From NCBI RefSeq assembly GCF_023155275.1, contig NZ_JALMUV010000013.1:85260-149259 (forward strand): a stretch of DNA of 64,000 nt. The letters run 5' to 3'. Position 1 is the stretch's first letter. Every line of letters begins with the position of its first letter. The DNA is from Streptomyces rhizoryzae. GTDB lineage: Bacteria; Actinomycetota; Actinomycetes; Streptomycetales; Streptomycetaceae. The notes beneath the pieces were generated by a model. The model was not told the DNA's origin. It ran no database searches and worked only from the letters and a program-made list of their open reading frames with translations. The position numbers and the translations under genes are program-made. Positions 32,825 through 41,535 of this stretch are shown piece by piece.

Positions 32825-33085
32825 GGTGCTGGCCTTGCGGTGGTACGGACGAACGGAAGGAAGAGGAAAAGCAGAAGGGGGAGCGGAAGGGGAAGCGGAA
32901 GCCGGGACGGAGGGATCCGGAACCCGGTCCGCCGGCGGAACGGGGCGCGCGCGACCGGCCGGGCCGGCGGCCCCGCACGGCCCGCGGCAGCCCCGGGGAA
33001 CGGGGTGCGCGGAGCGGGGCCGCGGGCGCCCCGGGTCAGGGGAGCGCGCGGTACGGCGGCCGGCCGGGCGGCCGGGGCCGGCGGA
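32825..33085. other. Intergenic with a purine-rich tract
   Basis: Between the marC start and the PHP gene stop. Bases about 32850-32912 are nearly all A/G on the plus strand (GGAAGAGGAAAAGCAGAAGG and repeated GGGGAAGCGGAAG). No gene is supported. Confidence 0.5.
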
Positions 33086-33937
33086 TCAGCCGCCCGCGCC
33101 GGGGACGGGGAAGGCGCCGGTGGCCCGGCGGGTGATCTCGCCGTAGATCTCGGGGTCGGTGGTGCAGTCACCGAGGCCGCAGGACTTGCGGCTGCCGTGG
33201 TAGTCGCTGGAGCCGGTGGTCAGCAGCCCCAGTTCGGCGGCCAGCCCGCGCAGCCGGGCCCGGGTCGCCGGGTCGTGGTCCATGTGGTCGACCTCGACGC
33301 CGTCCAGACCGGCGGCGGCCAGTTCGGCGATCGCGCTCTCCGGGACGCACCGCCCGCGCTTGAGGGCGAGCGGGTGCGCGAAGACCGCGACCCCGCCGGC
33401 CCCCTTGATCAGCCGGAGCGCGTCGAACGGGTCCAGCTCGTGCTTCTCCACGTAGGCCGGGCCGTCGTTGGCCAGCCAGTGGGTGAACGCGTCCGACACC
33501 GAGCCGACGACGCCCAGTTCGACCAGGGCGGTGGCGAGGTGCGGGCGGCCCACGGCGCCGTCGCCGGCGATCCGCGCCACCTGCTCCCAGGTGACCGGGA
33601 TGCCCAGGTCGCGCAGCTTGCCGACCATGGCGCGGGCGCGCGGGACCCGGTCGTCGCGGAGCAGTGCCCGCTCCCGGGCCAGCTCGGGCTCGCCGGGGTC
33701 GAAGAGGTAGGCGAGCATGTGCAGGCTGACGCCGTTCAGGCGGCAGGACAGCTCGGCGCCGGTGACCAGGGTCAGGCCCCCGGGCAGTGCGGCGCGCGCC
33801 TCGGCGTGGCCGCCGACGGTGTCGTGGTCGGTCAGCGCGACGACGTCCAGACCGGCGGCCGCGGCGTTGCGCACCAGCTCGGCGGGGGTGTCCGTGCCGT
33901 CGGAAGCCGTGGAGTGGGTGTGCAGGTCGATACGCAC
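33086..33937 (-). CDS. PHP domain metal-dependent phosphoesterase
   Basis: 283 residues. The start RIDLHTHSTASDG gives the first HxH metal motif; LTDHDTVGG, GAELSC, VFAHPLAL and SSDYHG supply the remaining metal ligands of a PHP domain, related to RNase AM/nucleotide phosphatase YciV. It likely hydrolyses 5'-phosphates of short RNAs or nucleotides. The GTG at 33935-33937 has GGAG ten bases upstream. Length matches the family. Confidence 0.93.
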   Translation of the reverse strand: MRIDLHTHSTASDGTDTPAELVRNAAAAGLDVVALTDHDTVGGHAEARAALPGGLTLVTGAELSCRLNGVSLHMLAYLFDPGEPELARERALLRDDRVPRARAMVGKLRDLGIPVTWEQVARIAGDGAVGRPHLATALVELGVVGSVSDAFTHWLANDGPAYVEKHELDPFDALRLIKGAGGVAVFAHPLALKRGRCVPESAIAELAAAGLDGVEVDHMDHDPATRARLRGLAAELGLLTTGSSDYHGSRKSCGLGDCTTDPEIYGEITRRATGAFPVPGAGG

Positions 33938-34121
33938 GGCACGGACTCCAGACTGCTGCGGGACGGTTGCGGCGGCGGGCCCGGGACGGGCGCCGCCCCG
34001 CGGCGGCCGTAAGGACTGCTCGGCACTACCACGGACTACTGAAGGATACCGGGCGCCCGGAGGTGCCCGCGCCGCCCACCGGCCGGGCACCGGCCCGGAA
34101 TTCGATGGCGACGCCCGGCCG

Positions 34122-34760
34122 TCAGCTCAGAATCCTCGGCGACAGCGCCCCGCAGGGCAGCAGATCCACTTCGGCGCCGGCTTCCCGCAGATCCGTCAGC
34201 ACCAGTTCGTCGTACATCATCAGGCCGGACTGCTCGGGCCAGGCGATCGCCCAGAGCCACAGCCCGCGGGCCTCGCCGGCGAACACCGCGCGGTCCGAGG
34301 GCGCATCCTGGACCTGCCACAGCGGGGTCGGGCGGCCGGCCGCGAGCACCTTGGCGTGGGGTGCGGCGCCCAGGCGCAGGTGGGGGCCGGGGTCGGGGCC
34401 GTCGATCCCGGCGTAGCGGGCGCCGAGGCCGACACCCAGCTCCTCGGCGATCAGCAGCAGCTCCCCGGGGCCGCCGAGCGGGCCGGGGCCCGAGCAGGCG
34501 ACCGCGGTCGCACGGCCGCCGCTGCGGTCGTCACCGGCGCAGGCGACCCCGGTGAAGAGCCAGCCGACCGGCAGCGGCCAGGGCATCCACACCGGCACCT
34601 GGGCCCGGTGCACGACGACGCCGAGCGCCTCGACGCTCGGCGGGACCACCGGCTGGAGCGGGTGCACGGTGCCGTGCGCGGCGCACTGCCAGGAGTCGGA
34701 AAAGAGACCGGGCGCCCGCACCCGGCCTCCGCACTTCGGGCAACTGGGTTCGCCCCTCAT
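34122..34760 (-). CDS. Zinc-ribbon protein, conserved in Streptomyces (DUF6758-like)
   Basis: 212 residues starting MRGEPSCPKCGGRVRAPG, a two-Cys half ribbon, with a further Cys/His in DSWQCAAHG completing a likely zinc site. The rest is hydrophobic and Trp-rich (VPVWMPWPLPVGWLFTG, GLWLWAIAWPEQS). No enzymatic motif. A GGAGG lies 4 bases before a TTG (34767-34769) and 13 bases before the ATG used here, so a three-residue longer product is possible. Confidence 0.85.
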   Translation of the reverse strand: MRGEPSCPKCGGRVRAPGLFSDSWQCAAHGTVHPLQPVVPPSVEALGVVVHRAQVPVWMPWPLPVGWLFTGVACAGDDRSGGRATAVACSGPGPLGGPGELLLIAEELGVGLGARYAGIDGPDPGPHLRLGAAPHAKVLAAGRPTPLWQVQDAPSDRAVFAGEARGLWLWAIAWPEQSGLMMYDELVLTDLREAGAEVDLLPCGALSPRILS

Positions 34761-34900
34761 AAGGACCAACGGTCCTCCAGGGCTGCCGTCCCGTCAAGGA
34801 CGATCACCCGACCGGTGTGCCCCTTTTCCCGTACCGGGCCGCACAGATGGCCGGTTTTCGCGGCACCCGGGAGCCCCCCTCCGGGGCGGCTAGTTGCCCC

Positions 34901-34930
34901 TTGCACCATTTAGCGTCCCTAACTTATTAT
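34901..34930 (+). promoter_or_regulatory. Promoter TTGCAC-18-TATTAT for the MFS transporter
   Basis: A -35 TTGCAC (34901-34906) and -10 TATTAT (34925-34930) 18 bases apart lie in an AT-rich island. GTGTAAACGTCAACG follows at 34931-34945 and could be a regulator site over the start point. Confidence 0.65.
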
Positions 34931-35003
34931 GTGTAAACGTCAACGATTTTCCGCGTTCATGCGGCGGGCATCCCGCACGCGGACAGGAAGGGGAAACACC
35001 GGC

Positions 35004-36320
35004 ATGCGCAGCAGCGGCCACGGTGGTGGCACCCACGATCCGTTCGACGGTTCCCCGGGGGCGGGCGGATCGCTCCTCCGGCAGCCGAGGGCGGTCTGGG
35101 CCACCGCGGGCGCCTCGGTCGTCGCCTTCATGGGCATCGGCCTGGTCGACCCGATCCTCCCCTCGATCGCCAAGGGCCTGAACGCCTCCAGCAGCCAGGT
35201 CTCGCTCCTGTTCACCTCGTACTTCCTGATCACCGCGGTGGCGATGCTGGTCACCGGCTTCGTCTCCAGCCGGATCGGCAGCCGCAAGACGCTGCTGGCC
35301 GGACTGGCCCTGGTGGTGGTCTTCGCGGCACTGTCCGGCACCTCGTCCTCGGTCGGCGAACTGGTCGGCTTCCGGGCCGGCTGGGGACTGGGCAACGCGC
35401 TCTTCGTCTCCACCGCGCTGGCGGTCATCGTGGGCGCGGCGAATCCCACAGGGGCATCGCGCAGCGATTCCACTCGGGGCGGTGGCGGGCGACGGGCGGG
35501 CAGCGCCGCGGCGATCCTGCTCTACGAGTCCGCGCTCGGGCTCGGCATGGCCTGCGGGCCGCTGCTGGGCGCCGTGCTCGGCGACATGGAGTGGCGCTAC
35601 CCCTTCTTCGGCACCGCGGTCCTGATGGCCGTCGGCTTCCTCGCCATCACCGCCCTCCTCAAGGAGCAGCCCCGGCCGGCCCGCAAGACCTCGCTGCTCG
35701 ACCCGGTGAGGGCGCTCGGCCACGGTGGGCTGGCCTCGGCCGCGATCGCCGCCTTCTTCTACAACTACGCGTTCTTCACGGTGCTGGCGTTCACCCCGTT
35801 CGTGCTGAACATGTCCCCGTATGCGTCGGGCGGGGTGTTCTTCGCCTGGGGTGTGCTGCTGGCGGTCTTCTCGGTGATCCTGGCGCCGCGACTCCAGGAG
35901 CGGTTCGGGTCGCTGCGGGTGCTGGGCGGCTCGCTGCTGCTGCTCGCCGCGGACCTGGTCGTCCTCGGCTACGGCGACCACACCACCGCGGTGGTGTGCA
36001 CCGTCCTCTCCGGTGCCTTCATCGGCCTGAACAACACCGTCTTCACCGAGCTGGCCCTCGGGGTCTCGGACGCCCCGCGGCCGGTGGCCAGCGCCGGCTA
36101 CAACTTCGTGCGGTGGTTCGCGGCGGCGGCCGCGCCGTTCCTGGCCCCGAAGATCGCCGAGTGGACCGACCTGCATCTGCCGTTCGTGATCGCGGCGGCG
36201 GCCGCGGCGGTCGGCGCGGGCATCGTCGCGGTCCGCCGGCGGGCGCTGACCCTGCGCGCCGAGGAGCTGGAACCGCGGCATGCGACACAGGACGGCGTCG
36301 GGGTCTTCGCCGAGCGGTGA
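35004..36320 (+). CDS. MFS transporter
   Basis: 438 residues, twelve predicted hydrophobic segments, with the motif-A-like SSRIGSRKTLLAGLAL after TM2 and a drug-efflux-like first half (FMGIGLVDPILPSIAKGL). The central loop after SALAVIVGAA is extended by a Gly/Ser/Arg-rich stretch (NPTGASRSDSTRGGGGRR). An exporter of small molecules is likely; the substrate is unknown. The ATG at 35004 follows AAGGGGAAACACC. It has its own strong promoter and a hairpin after the stop. Confidence 0.93.
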   Translation: MRSSGHGGGTHDPFDGSPGAGGSLLRQPRAVWATAGASVVAFMGIGLVDPILPSIAKGLNASSSQVSLLFTSYFLITAVAMLVTGFVSSRIGSRKTLLAGLALVVVFAALSGTSSSVGELVGFRAGWGLGNALFVSTALAVIVGAANPTGASRSDSTRGGGGRRAGSAAAILLYESALGLGMACGPLLGAVLGDMEWRYPFFGTAVLMAVGFLAITALLKEQPRPARKTSLLDPVRALGHGGLASAAIAAFFYNYAFFTVLAFTPFVLNMSPYASGGVFFAWGVLLAVFSVILAPRLQERFGSLRVLGGSLLLLAADLVVLGYGDHTTAVVCTVLSGAFIGLNNTVFTELALGVSDAPRPVASAGYNFVRWFAAAAAPFLAPKIAEWTDLHLPFVIAAAAAAVGAGIVAVRRRALTLRAEELEPRHATQDGVGVFAER

Positions 36321-36332
36321 GCCGGAGCCGTA

Positions 36333-36376
36333 CGCCGGCGCCCCGTCCGCGGCCGTCCGCGGGCGGGGCGCCGGCG
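36333..36376. terminator. 13-bp hairpin between convergent genes
   Basis: CGCCGGCGCCCCG (36333-36345) pairs with 36364-36376, with an inner CCGCGG-rich loop, between the MFS stop and the SUFU-domain gene stop. Confidence 0.75.
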
Positions 36377-36377
36377 G

Positions 36378-36962
36378 TCAGTCCAGCGCCACCCCGGCGC
36401 GCAGCGGATCGCGCAGATCGGTGCCGCGCTCCAGCCAGCGCGACTGGAGCGCCTCGGCTCCGTGCACCCGCTTCCAGGCGGCCTCGTTCGGCGTCATCGG
36501 CAGCAGCGGCAGGAACGCCACCGGGTCCAGCGGGTCGTCCAGTTCCAGGTCCGCCACCAGGCCGCCGGACGCGCCGACCAGCACGGAGGTGAACGGCGCC
36601 CCCGGCCACAGGGGTTCACCCACGTCCAGCGACGCCCCGGGCGCCACGACCACGCCCTCGACCTGTGGGGAGGCGGCGAGCACGGCGAGCGTCCTGAGCA
36701 CCTTGTCGGTGTCCGCGCGGCCGCCCCGTACGGAGAGCAGGAGTTCGGCGCGCGGGCCGCGCAGCGGGTCGGCGAGGACCGCGGTGGGGTCGGTCATCGG
36801 CCGGGCGGACATCCCGAGCGTGGCGTAGCGCACCACGTCGCCGTCGATGAAGCGCAGCACCTCGATGCGGTCGGTGCCGAGGAAGGTGACGGCGGCACGC
36901 GCGTCCGCTTCGCCCAGTGCCGTCCGCAACCGGGCCTCGACCAGCTCAAGAACGTCAGACAT
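36378..36962 (-). CDS. Suppressor-of-fused domain protein
   Basis: 194 residues. The SUFU-like features are VLRFIDGDVVRYATLGMS, RAELLLSVRG, the late FTSVLVGASGGL and the typical LPLLPMTPNEAAWKRVHGAEAL. Bacterial members are small cytoplasmic proteins of unknown function, some linked to toxin immunity; nothing here suggests a toxin. The ATG at 36960-36962 begins MSDVLELVEARL. It is divergent from corA. Confidence 0.88.
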   Translation of the reverse strand: MSDVLELVEARLRTALGEADARAAVTFLGTDRIEVLRFIDGDVVRYATLGMSARPMTDPTAVLADPLRGPRAELLLSVRGGRADTDKVLRTLAVLAASPQVEGVVVAPGASLDVGEPLWPGAPFTSVLVGASGGLVADLELDDPLDPVAFLPLLPMTPNEAAWKRVHGAEALQSRWLERGTDLRDPLRAGVALD

Positions 36963-37096
36963 ACGGTGAGCATAGGGCCGGTGCCCGCACCGGCCCCTTG
37001 TCCGGTCCCCCGGCTGCGACCAGGTACGCCGCGACGCCGCGGCACGGGCTTCGTATGGAACGGGCAAAGGGCGGCCCAGGTGCTTTCGGTGACTGG

Positions 37097-37478
37097 TAGC
37101 CTTGCCGTCTGGTCAGGGAATGACGTCGTCCCCCAGCGGGGACCGGCCGGAGGAGGTGGGGCTGCGGTGGATCCGAGTCGACCGTGCAGTACCGACAGTT
37201 CTCCCGTCATCCCGCCCGTGCGGCGAACCTTCTGATCCGAGAGCTTCCGTACCCCGCCGCGCAGCGGTGAAACACCGGAAGTTCTTTCGCTCCGGACGCA
37301 GATGACGGAAGAGCGCCTCCGACTCTTACTTCCGTGATGCCAGCGAACTGCCGTCAGCAGCACCGCACCGAGCGCCGCCCGCTTTGCGGACGTACGGCCT
37401 CTTGCCGCCACGTACGTCCTCGTTCCGGGCCGCGTTGCGCCGCGCCCGCCGCTGACGGCCGGCCTGAAGGAGCCAGCC
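37097..37478 (+). promoter_or_regulatory. Promoter and long structured leader of corA
   Basis: TAGCCT at 37097-37102 is a good -10 and predicts a leader of about 370 bases before the corA ATG. It can form GTCCCC-CAGC-GGGGAC (37128-37143), a hairpin spanning a short reading frame (37305-37335) and a perfect nine-base hairpin GGACGTACG/CGTACGTCC (37388-37396 with 37411-37419). No M-box consensus was recognised. The arrangement suggests Mg-dependent control after transcription starts. Confidence 0.5.
37302..37337 (+). CDS. Possible 11-codon leader peptide MTEERLRLLLP
   Basis: ATG ACG GAA GAG CGC CTC CGA CTC TTA CTT CCG TGA lies 141 bases before corA. It contains the rare codons TTA, CTT and CGA in succession and ends in proline, and its own bases form a stem (37305-37313 with 37323-37335). 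The ribosome binding site is weak (GGACGCAG). In Salmonella, short leader frames (corL, mgtL) control Mg transporter genes; the parallel is inference. Confidence 0.35.
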   Translation: MTEERLRLLLP

Positions 37479-38585
37479 ATGTCGATGATCCGCGACCTGC
37501 GCGCCGCTGTCCGCCCCGCCCGGCGCCGCGACGACGCCCCCTACCGCACCGCCGCCACCCCCGCCGCCTGCGCCAACAGCGTCGTCGACTGCGGTGTCTA
37601 CCGCGACGGCCGGCGGGTGGCCGGCGCCCTCTCCCCCGCCGAGGCGATCGCCGGCGTCCGGGACGAGGGCGGTTTCGTCTGGATCGGCCTGCACGAGCCG
37701 ACCGAGGCCGAATTCGCCGGTATCGCCCAGGAGTTCGGGCTGCACCCGCTCGCCGTGGAGGACGCCGTCCACGCCCACCAGCGGCCCAAGCTGGAGCGCT
37801 ACGACGACACCCTGTTCACGGTCTTCAAGACCGTCCACTACGTCGAGCACGACGAGCTGACCGCGACCAGCGAGGTGGTGGAGACCGGCGAGGTGATGTG
37901 CTTCACCGGCCCGAACTTCATCGTCACCGTCCGGCACGGCGGGCAGGGCTCGCTGCGCGCCCTGCGGCACCGCCTCCAGGAGGACCCGGAGCGGCTGGCC
38001 AAGGGCCCGTCCGCGGTGCTGCACGCCATCGCCGACCAGGTCGTCGACGGCTACATGGCGGTGGCCGGCGCGGTCCAGGAGGACATCGACGAGGTCGAGA
38101 TCGACGTCTTCAGCTCCGGCGCCGGCAAGGGCTCCGCCAAGGGCGGCGACGCCGGGCGGATCTACCAACTCAAGCGCGAGGTACTGGAGTTCAAGCGGGC
38201 GGTGTCCCCGCTGCTGCGCCCGATGCAGCTGCTGAGCGAGCGTCCGATGCGGCTGGTCGACGCCGACATCCAGAAGTACTTCCGGGACGTCGCCGACCAC
38301 CTGGCGCGCGTCAACGAGCACGTGCTGTCCTTCGACGACCTGCTGAACTCCATCCTCCAGGCCAACCTCGCGCAGGCCGCGGTGGCGCAGAACGAGGACA
38401 TGCGCAAGATCACCGCCTGGGCGGCGATCTTCGCGGTGCCGACGATGATCGCCGGCATCTACGGCATGAACTTCACGTACATGCCGGAGCTGAAGTGGAA
38501 GTACGGCTACCCCACCGTGCTGCTGGTCACCGTCGCGATCTGCTTCGGCATCCACCGCGGCTTCAAGCGCAACGGCTGGCTGTGA
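37479..38585 (+). CDS. corA: CorA magnesium/cobalt transporter
   Basis: 368 residues. A large cytoplasmic N-terminal domain precedes two C-terminal membrane helices; the invariant GMN selectivity motif is present in IAGIYGMNFTYMPELKW, and the preceding helix carries QNEDMRKITAWAAI. CorA forms a pentameric Mg2+ channel gated by intracellular Mg2+. AAGGAG precedes the ATG. Other Mg-related features nearby are the MgtE_N-CBS protein at 40231. A long leader suggests regulation. Confidence 0.97.
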   Translation: MSMIRDLRAAVRPARRRDDAPYRTAATPAACANSVVDCGVYRDGRRVAGALSPAEAIAGVRDEGGFVWIGLHEPTEAEFAGIAQEFGLHPLAVEDAVHAHQRPKLERYDDTLFTVFKTVHYVEHDELTATSEVVETGEVMCFTGPNFIVTVRHGGQGSLRALRHRLQEDPERLAKGPSAVLHAIADQVVDGYMAVAGAVQEDIDEVEIDVFSSGAGKGSAKGGDAGRIYQLKREVLEFKRAVSPLLRPMQLLSERPMRLVDADIQKYFRDVADHLARVNEHVLSFDDLLNSILQANLAQAAVAQNEDMRKITAWAAIFAVPTMIAGIYGMNFTYMPELKWKYGYPTVLLVTVAICFGIHRGFKRNGWL

Positions 38586-38653
38586 CCCGCGCCGCCGGGG
38601 CGGGGCGGCGTCTCACCGCCCGGGCGGCTCCGGGATGGGGCCGCCGGGCCGAT

Positions 38654-38659
38654 TAGGCT
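38654..38659 (+). promoter_or_regulatory. -10 box TAGGCT for a leaderless transcript
   Basis: TAGGCT ends seven bases before the ATG at 38667 and no ribosome binding site is present. Confidence 0.6.
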
Positions 38660-38666
38660 GAGCCGC

Positions 38667-39218
38667 ATGACGGAGGAGACCGTGTCGCAGGCCCTGCTGG
38701 ATCAGGCGCTCATCGAGGAGGCCGCGAAGAAGTCCGGCCTGGTCTGGGTGCGGGGGGCCACCGGCCCGGCGCGGGCGCTGTGGCACGTGTGGCACGACGG
38801 GGCGGCCTGCCTCGTCGGGAGCCCGGCCGCCGGCGCCGGCGAGCAGCCGCTGGACGGGCTCGGCCTCACCGACGGCGCCACCGTCACGGTCACCGTGCGC
38901 AGCAAGGACAAGGGCGGCCGCCTGGTCGCCTGGCCGGCCGAGGTGCGCGAACTGGCGCCGGGCGGCGAGGAGTGGCAGGCCGCCGTCGACGAACTGAAGG
39001 GCAAGCGGCTCAACGCCCCCGACGCGGACACCATCGCCGAGCGCTGGGCGCGCGAGTGCCGGGTGCTGCGGCTGGCGCCGGCCGGGGCGGCGGTGCAGCG
39101 GCCCGGACTGATGCCGGACGCCTCGCACGCCGCACCGCCGCTCGGCTCGCCCGCGGTGACCCGGCGGCCGGTGCCGGCCGCGCTGCCGAAGCTGCTGCGG
39201 CGGGGCCGCAAGGGCTGA
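38667..39218 (+). CDS. Conserved actinobacterial protein of unknown function
   Basis: 183 residues, soluble. Visible features: [19 protein letters not shown], then TVTVTVRSKDKGGRLVAWPAEV, suggesting a small beta-rich domain (an oxidase-like or nucleotide-free split barrel is possible), and a basic Pro-rich C-terminus ending LLRRGRKG. The gene appears leaderless. I do not recognise the family by name. Confidence 0.82.
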   Translation: MTEETVSQALLDQALIEEAAKKSGLVWVRGATGPARALWHVWHDGAACLVGSPAAGAGEQPLDGLGLTDGATVTVTVRSKDKGGRLVAWPAEVRELAPGGEEWQAAVDELKGKRLNAPDADTIAERWARECRVLRLAPAGAAVQRPGLMPDASHAAPPLGSPAVTRRPVPAALPKLLRRGRKG

Positions 39219-39243
39219 CCGGGGCGGCCGGGCGGGGCCCGGC

Positions 39244-40014
39244 TCAGCCGGTGCGCGCGATCTGCTTGCCGTAGTCGACGACCTGGTCCGGTGCCGGGGC
39301 CTTGAGGTCGAGGCTCTTGCCCCAGTCGGCCAGCTTGATCTGGCCCGCGCCGCCCGCGCGCTGGAGCCGCAGCGGGTACGGCTGCCCCTCCAGGGAGACG
39401 TCGAGGGTGCCGCCGGAGCCCGCGCCGGCGGTCACCTGGACGGTGCGGACGCCGTCCACCGTGGCCCGCTTCCCGGCCGTCAGGTCGCCGTGCAGGGTGA
39501 GCAGCGCGGGCAGCAGGGTGTCCTTGTCCGTGAAGCCGCTGAAGCGCCGGTGGACCGGGTCGGCGGCGGGCACCTTGACGTACTTGCCGCCGAGCTTGGC
39601 GGCGGTGGCGCCGGAGCCGCTCCCCTTCTCCCCGGCCCAGAAGGCCGCGTCGGCCTTGAGGTACAGGGCGTCGCCGATCCGCAGCAGCTGGAAGGAGGCC
39701 GTGCCGGTGGTCAGTTCGCCCCGGGCGCCGTCCTTGGCCAGCCGCATGTCCAGGGTGTAGGTGGCGCCCTCGCTGACGAGCTTTCCGGAGAGCCGGACGG
39801 TGCCGGCCCCGACGGCGGCCGCGCGGGCCCGGGACTCGATCTGCCGGGCGGACAGCTTGCCCACCCCGTTGGTGCCGGCGTCCGGGTCGTCCGCGGCGCA
39901 GCCCGCCACCGCCGCGGCCAGCGCCGCGCACACCGCCACGGTCCGCAGCGCCCGTCCGGCGCGTCGGATTCCGTCCGGCGGTCGGCGGGTGGAGACCGGG
40001 GGGTTGGCACTCAC
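39244..40014 (-). CDS. LppX/LprG-type lipoprotein
   Basis: 256 residues. A twin-Arg-containing signal region (RRAGRALRTVAVCAALAAAV) ends in the lipobox VAGC. The mature part resembles the LppX_LprAFG fold: TVRLSGKLVSEGATYTLDMRL, GDALYLKADAAFW and repeated beta strands, with conserved VHRRFSGF. Mycobacterial relatives carry lipids or lipoglycans across the periplasm-like space. The GTG at 40012-40014 has GGAGG ten bases upstream. It is divergent from the MgtE_N-CBS gene. Confidence 0.88.
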   Translation of the reverse strand: MSANPPVSTRRPPDGIRRAGRALRTVAVCAALAAAVAGCAADDPDAGTNGVGKLSARQIESRARAAAVGAGTVRLSGKLVSEGATYTLDMRLAKDGARGELTTGTASFQLLRIGDALYLKADAAFWAGEKGSGSGATAAKLGGKYVKVPAADPVHRRFSGFTDKDTLLPALLTLHGDLTAGKRATVDGVRTVQVTAGAGSGGTLDVSLEGQPYPLRLQRAGGAGQIKLADWGKSLDLKAPAPDQVVDYGKQIARTG

Positions 40015-40148
40015 GTCGGCTCTGCCTCCATACAGCGGTGATCTCGACAGCTCACGGCAGCGTACCGGGGGCGGACCGGCGCGCTCAGCCGAATCCGGGC
40101 GGCCACCATACGGCCGGTCCCGCCGGGGCGCGGCCCCTCCCGGCGGGT

Positions 40149-40154
40149 TAGCCT
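40149..40154 (+). promoter_or_regulatory. -10 box TAGCCT upstream of the MgtE_N-CBS gene
   Basis: TAGCCT predicts a start near 40161, about 70 bases before the chosen ATG at 40231. No clear -35. Confidence 0.45.
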
Positions 40155-40230
40155 GAACCCGAATCAACGCGTTGTTTTCTGAGCATCGATGGAGCAATCC
40201 GGACGGAAAGGGAGAAGGGCGGCGCTTTCC

Positions 40231-41535
40231 ATGGCGGTGGTCACCCCCCGGATCTTCGTCTCCCACCTCTCCGGCGTCGCCGTCTTCGACCCCAACGGCG
40301 ACCAGGTCGGGCGGCTGCGGGACCTGGTCACCCTGCTCCGCGTCGGCGACCGGCCGCCGCGGCTGCTGGGGCTGGTCGTCGAGGTGATCAGCCGGCGCCG
40401 GATCTTCGTACCGATGACCCGGGTGACCGGCGTGGAGTCCGGCCAGATCGTCACCACCGGCGTGGTCAACATGCGCCGCTTCGAGCAGCGGGCGTCCGAG
40501 ACGCTGGTCTTCGGCGAACTGCTGGACCGGCGGGTCCGGCTGGTGGAGACCGGCGAGGAGGTCACCGTCCTCGACATCGGCATCACCCAGCTGCCGGCCC
40601 GCCGCGACTGGGAGATCGACAAGGTCTTCGTCCGGCGCGGCAAGGGCGGGCCGCTGCGCCGCAAGGGCACCACGCTGACCGTCGAGTGGTCCGCGGTGAC
40701 CGGCTTCTCGCTGGAGGAGCAGGGGCAGGGCGCGGAGAACCTGCTCGCCACCTTCGAGCAGCTCCGCCCGGCCGACCTCGCCGGTGTCCTGCACCACCTC
40801 TCGCCCAAGCGGCGCGCCGAGGTCGCCGCGGCGCTCGACGACGACCGGCTGGCCGATGTGATGGAGGAGCTGCCGGAGGACGACCAGGTGGAGATCATCG
40901 GCAAGCTCCAGGACGAGCGGGCCGCCGACGTCCTGGAGGCCATGGACCCCGACGACGCCGCCGACCTGCTCTCCGAGCTCCCCGAGGAGGAGAAGGAGCG
41001 CCTGCTGGACCTGATGCGCCCCTCGGACGCCGCGGACGTCCGCCGGCTGATGTCCTACGAGGAGCGCACCGCGGGCGGGCTGATGACCACCGAGCCGATC
41101 GTGCTGCGCCCGGACGCCACCGTCGCGGACGCGCTGGCCCGGGTGCGCGACCGCGACCTCTCCCCCGCGCTCGCCGCCCAGGTCTACGTCTGCCGGCCGC
41201 CGGACGAGACGCCCACCGGCAAGTACCTGGGGCTGGTGCACTTCCAACGGCTGCTGCGGGAACCGCCGTTCACCCTCGTCAGCTTCATCGTGGACGCCGA
41301 TCTGCCGGCCCTGCCGCCGGACACCCCGCTGCCCGAGGTGACCGGCTACCTCGCCGCGTACAACATGGTCGCGGCGCCGGTGGTTGACGAGGGCGGGGCA
41401 CTGCTGGGCGCGGTCACCGTGGACGACGTGCTGGACCACCTGCTGCCGGACGACTGGCGGGAGGCGGGACTGCACGGCGCGGCGGCGGGCCGCGGCGGCG
41501 CCACACCGGACGGGAAGACCGCCGATGGGTGCTGA
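40231..41535 (+). CDS. Soluble PRC-barrel/MgtE_N/CBS protein without a channel domain
   Basis: 434 residues. A PRC-like N-terminal part (FVSHLSGVAVFDPNGDQVGRL), an MgtE_N superhelix at about 170-275 (AGVLHHLSPKRRAEVAAALDDD, DDAADLLSELPEEEK) and two CBS domains to about 415 (TTEPIVLRPDATVADAL, PDTPLPEVTGYLAAYNMVAAP, AVTVDDVLDHLLP) are clear. The TM domain that forms the MgtE Mg2+ pore is absent, so this is probably a Mg/nucleotide sensor that acts on a partner, plausibly the overlapping DUF1003 membrane protein or CorA. The ATG at 40231 is preferred over 40189 because AGGGAGAAGG precedes it. It overlaps DUF1003 by 11 bases. Confidence 0.92.
   Translation: MAVVTPRIFVSHLSGVAVFDPNGDQVGRLRDLVTLLRVGDRPPRLLGLVVEVISRRRIFVPMTRVTGVESGQIVTTGVVNMRRFEQRASETLVFGELLDRRVRLVETGEEVTVLDIGITQLPARRDWEIDKVFVRRGKGGPLRRKGTTLTVEWSAVTGFSLEEQGQGAENLLATFEQLRPADLAGVLHHLSPKRRAEVAAALDDDRLADVMEELPEDDQVEIIGKLQDERAADVLEAMDPDDAADLLSELPEEEKERLLDLMRPSDAADVRRLMSYEERTAGGLMTTEPIVLRPDATVADALARVRDRDLSPALAAQVYVCRPPDETPTGKYLGLVHFQRLLREPPFTLVSFIVDADLPALPPDTPLPEVTGYLAAYNMVAAPVVDEGGALLGAVTVDDVLDHLLPDDWREAGLHGAAAGRGGATPDGKTADGC

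Noticed and set aside
37110..37300. M-box Mg riboswitch upstream of corA
   Set aside because: The M-box consensus was not recognised; only generic hairpins are visible, so it is listed as an unclassified leader.
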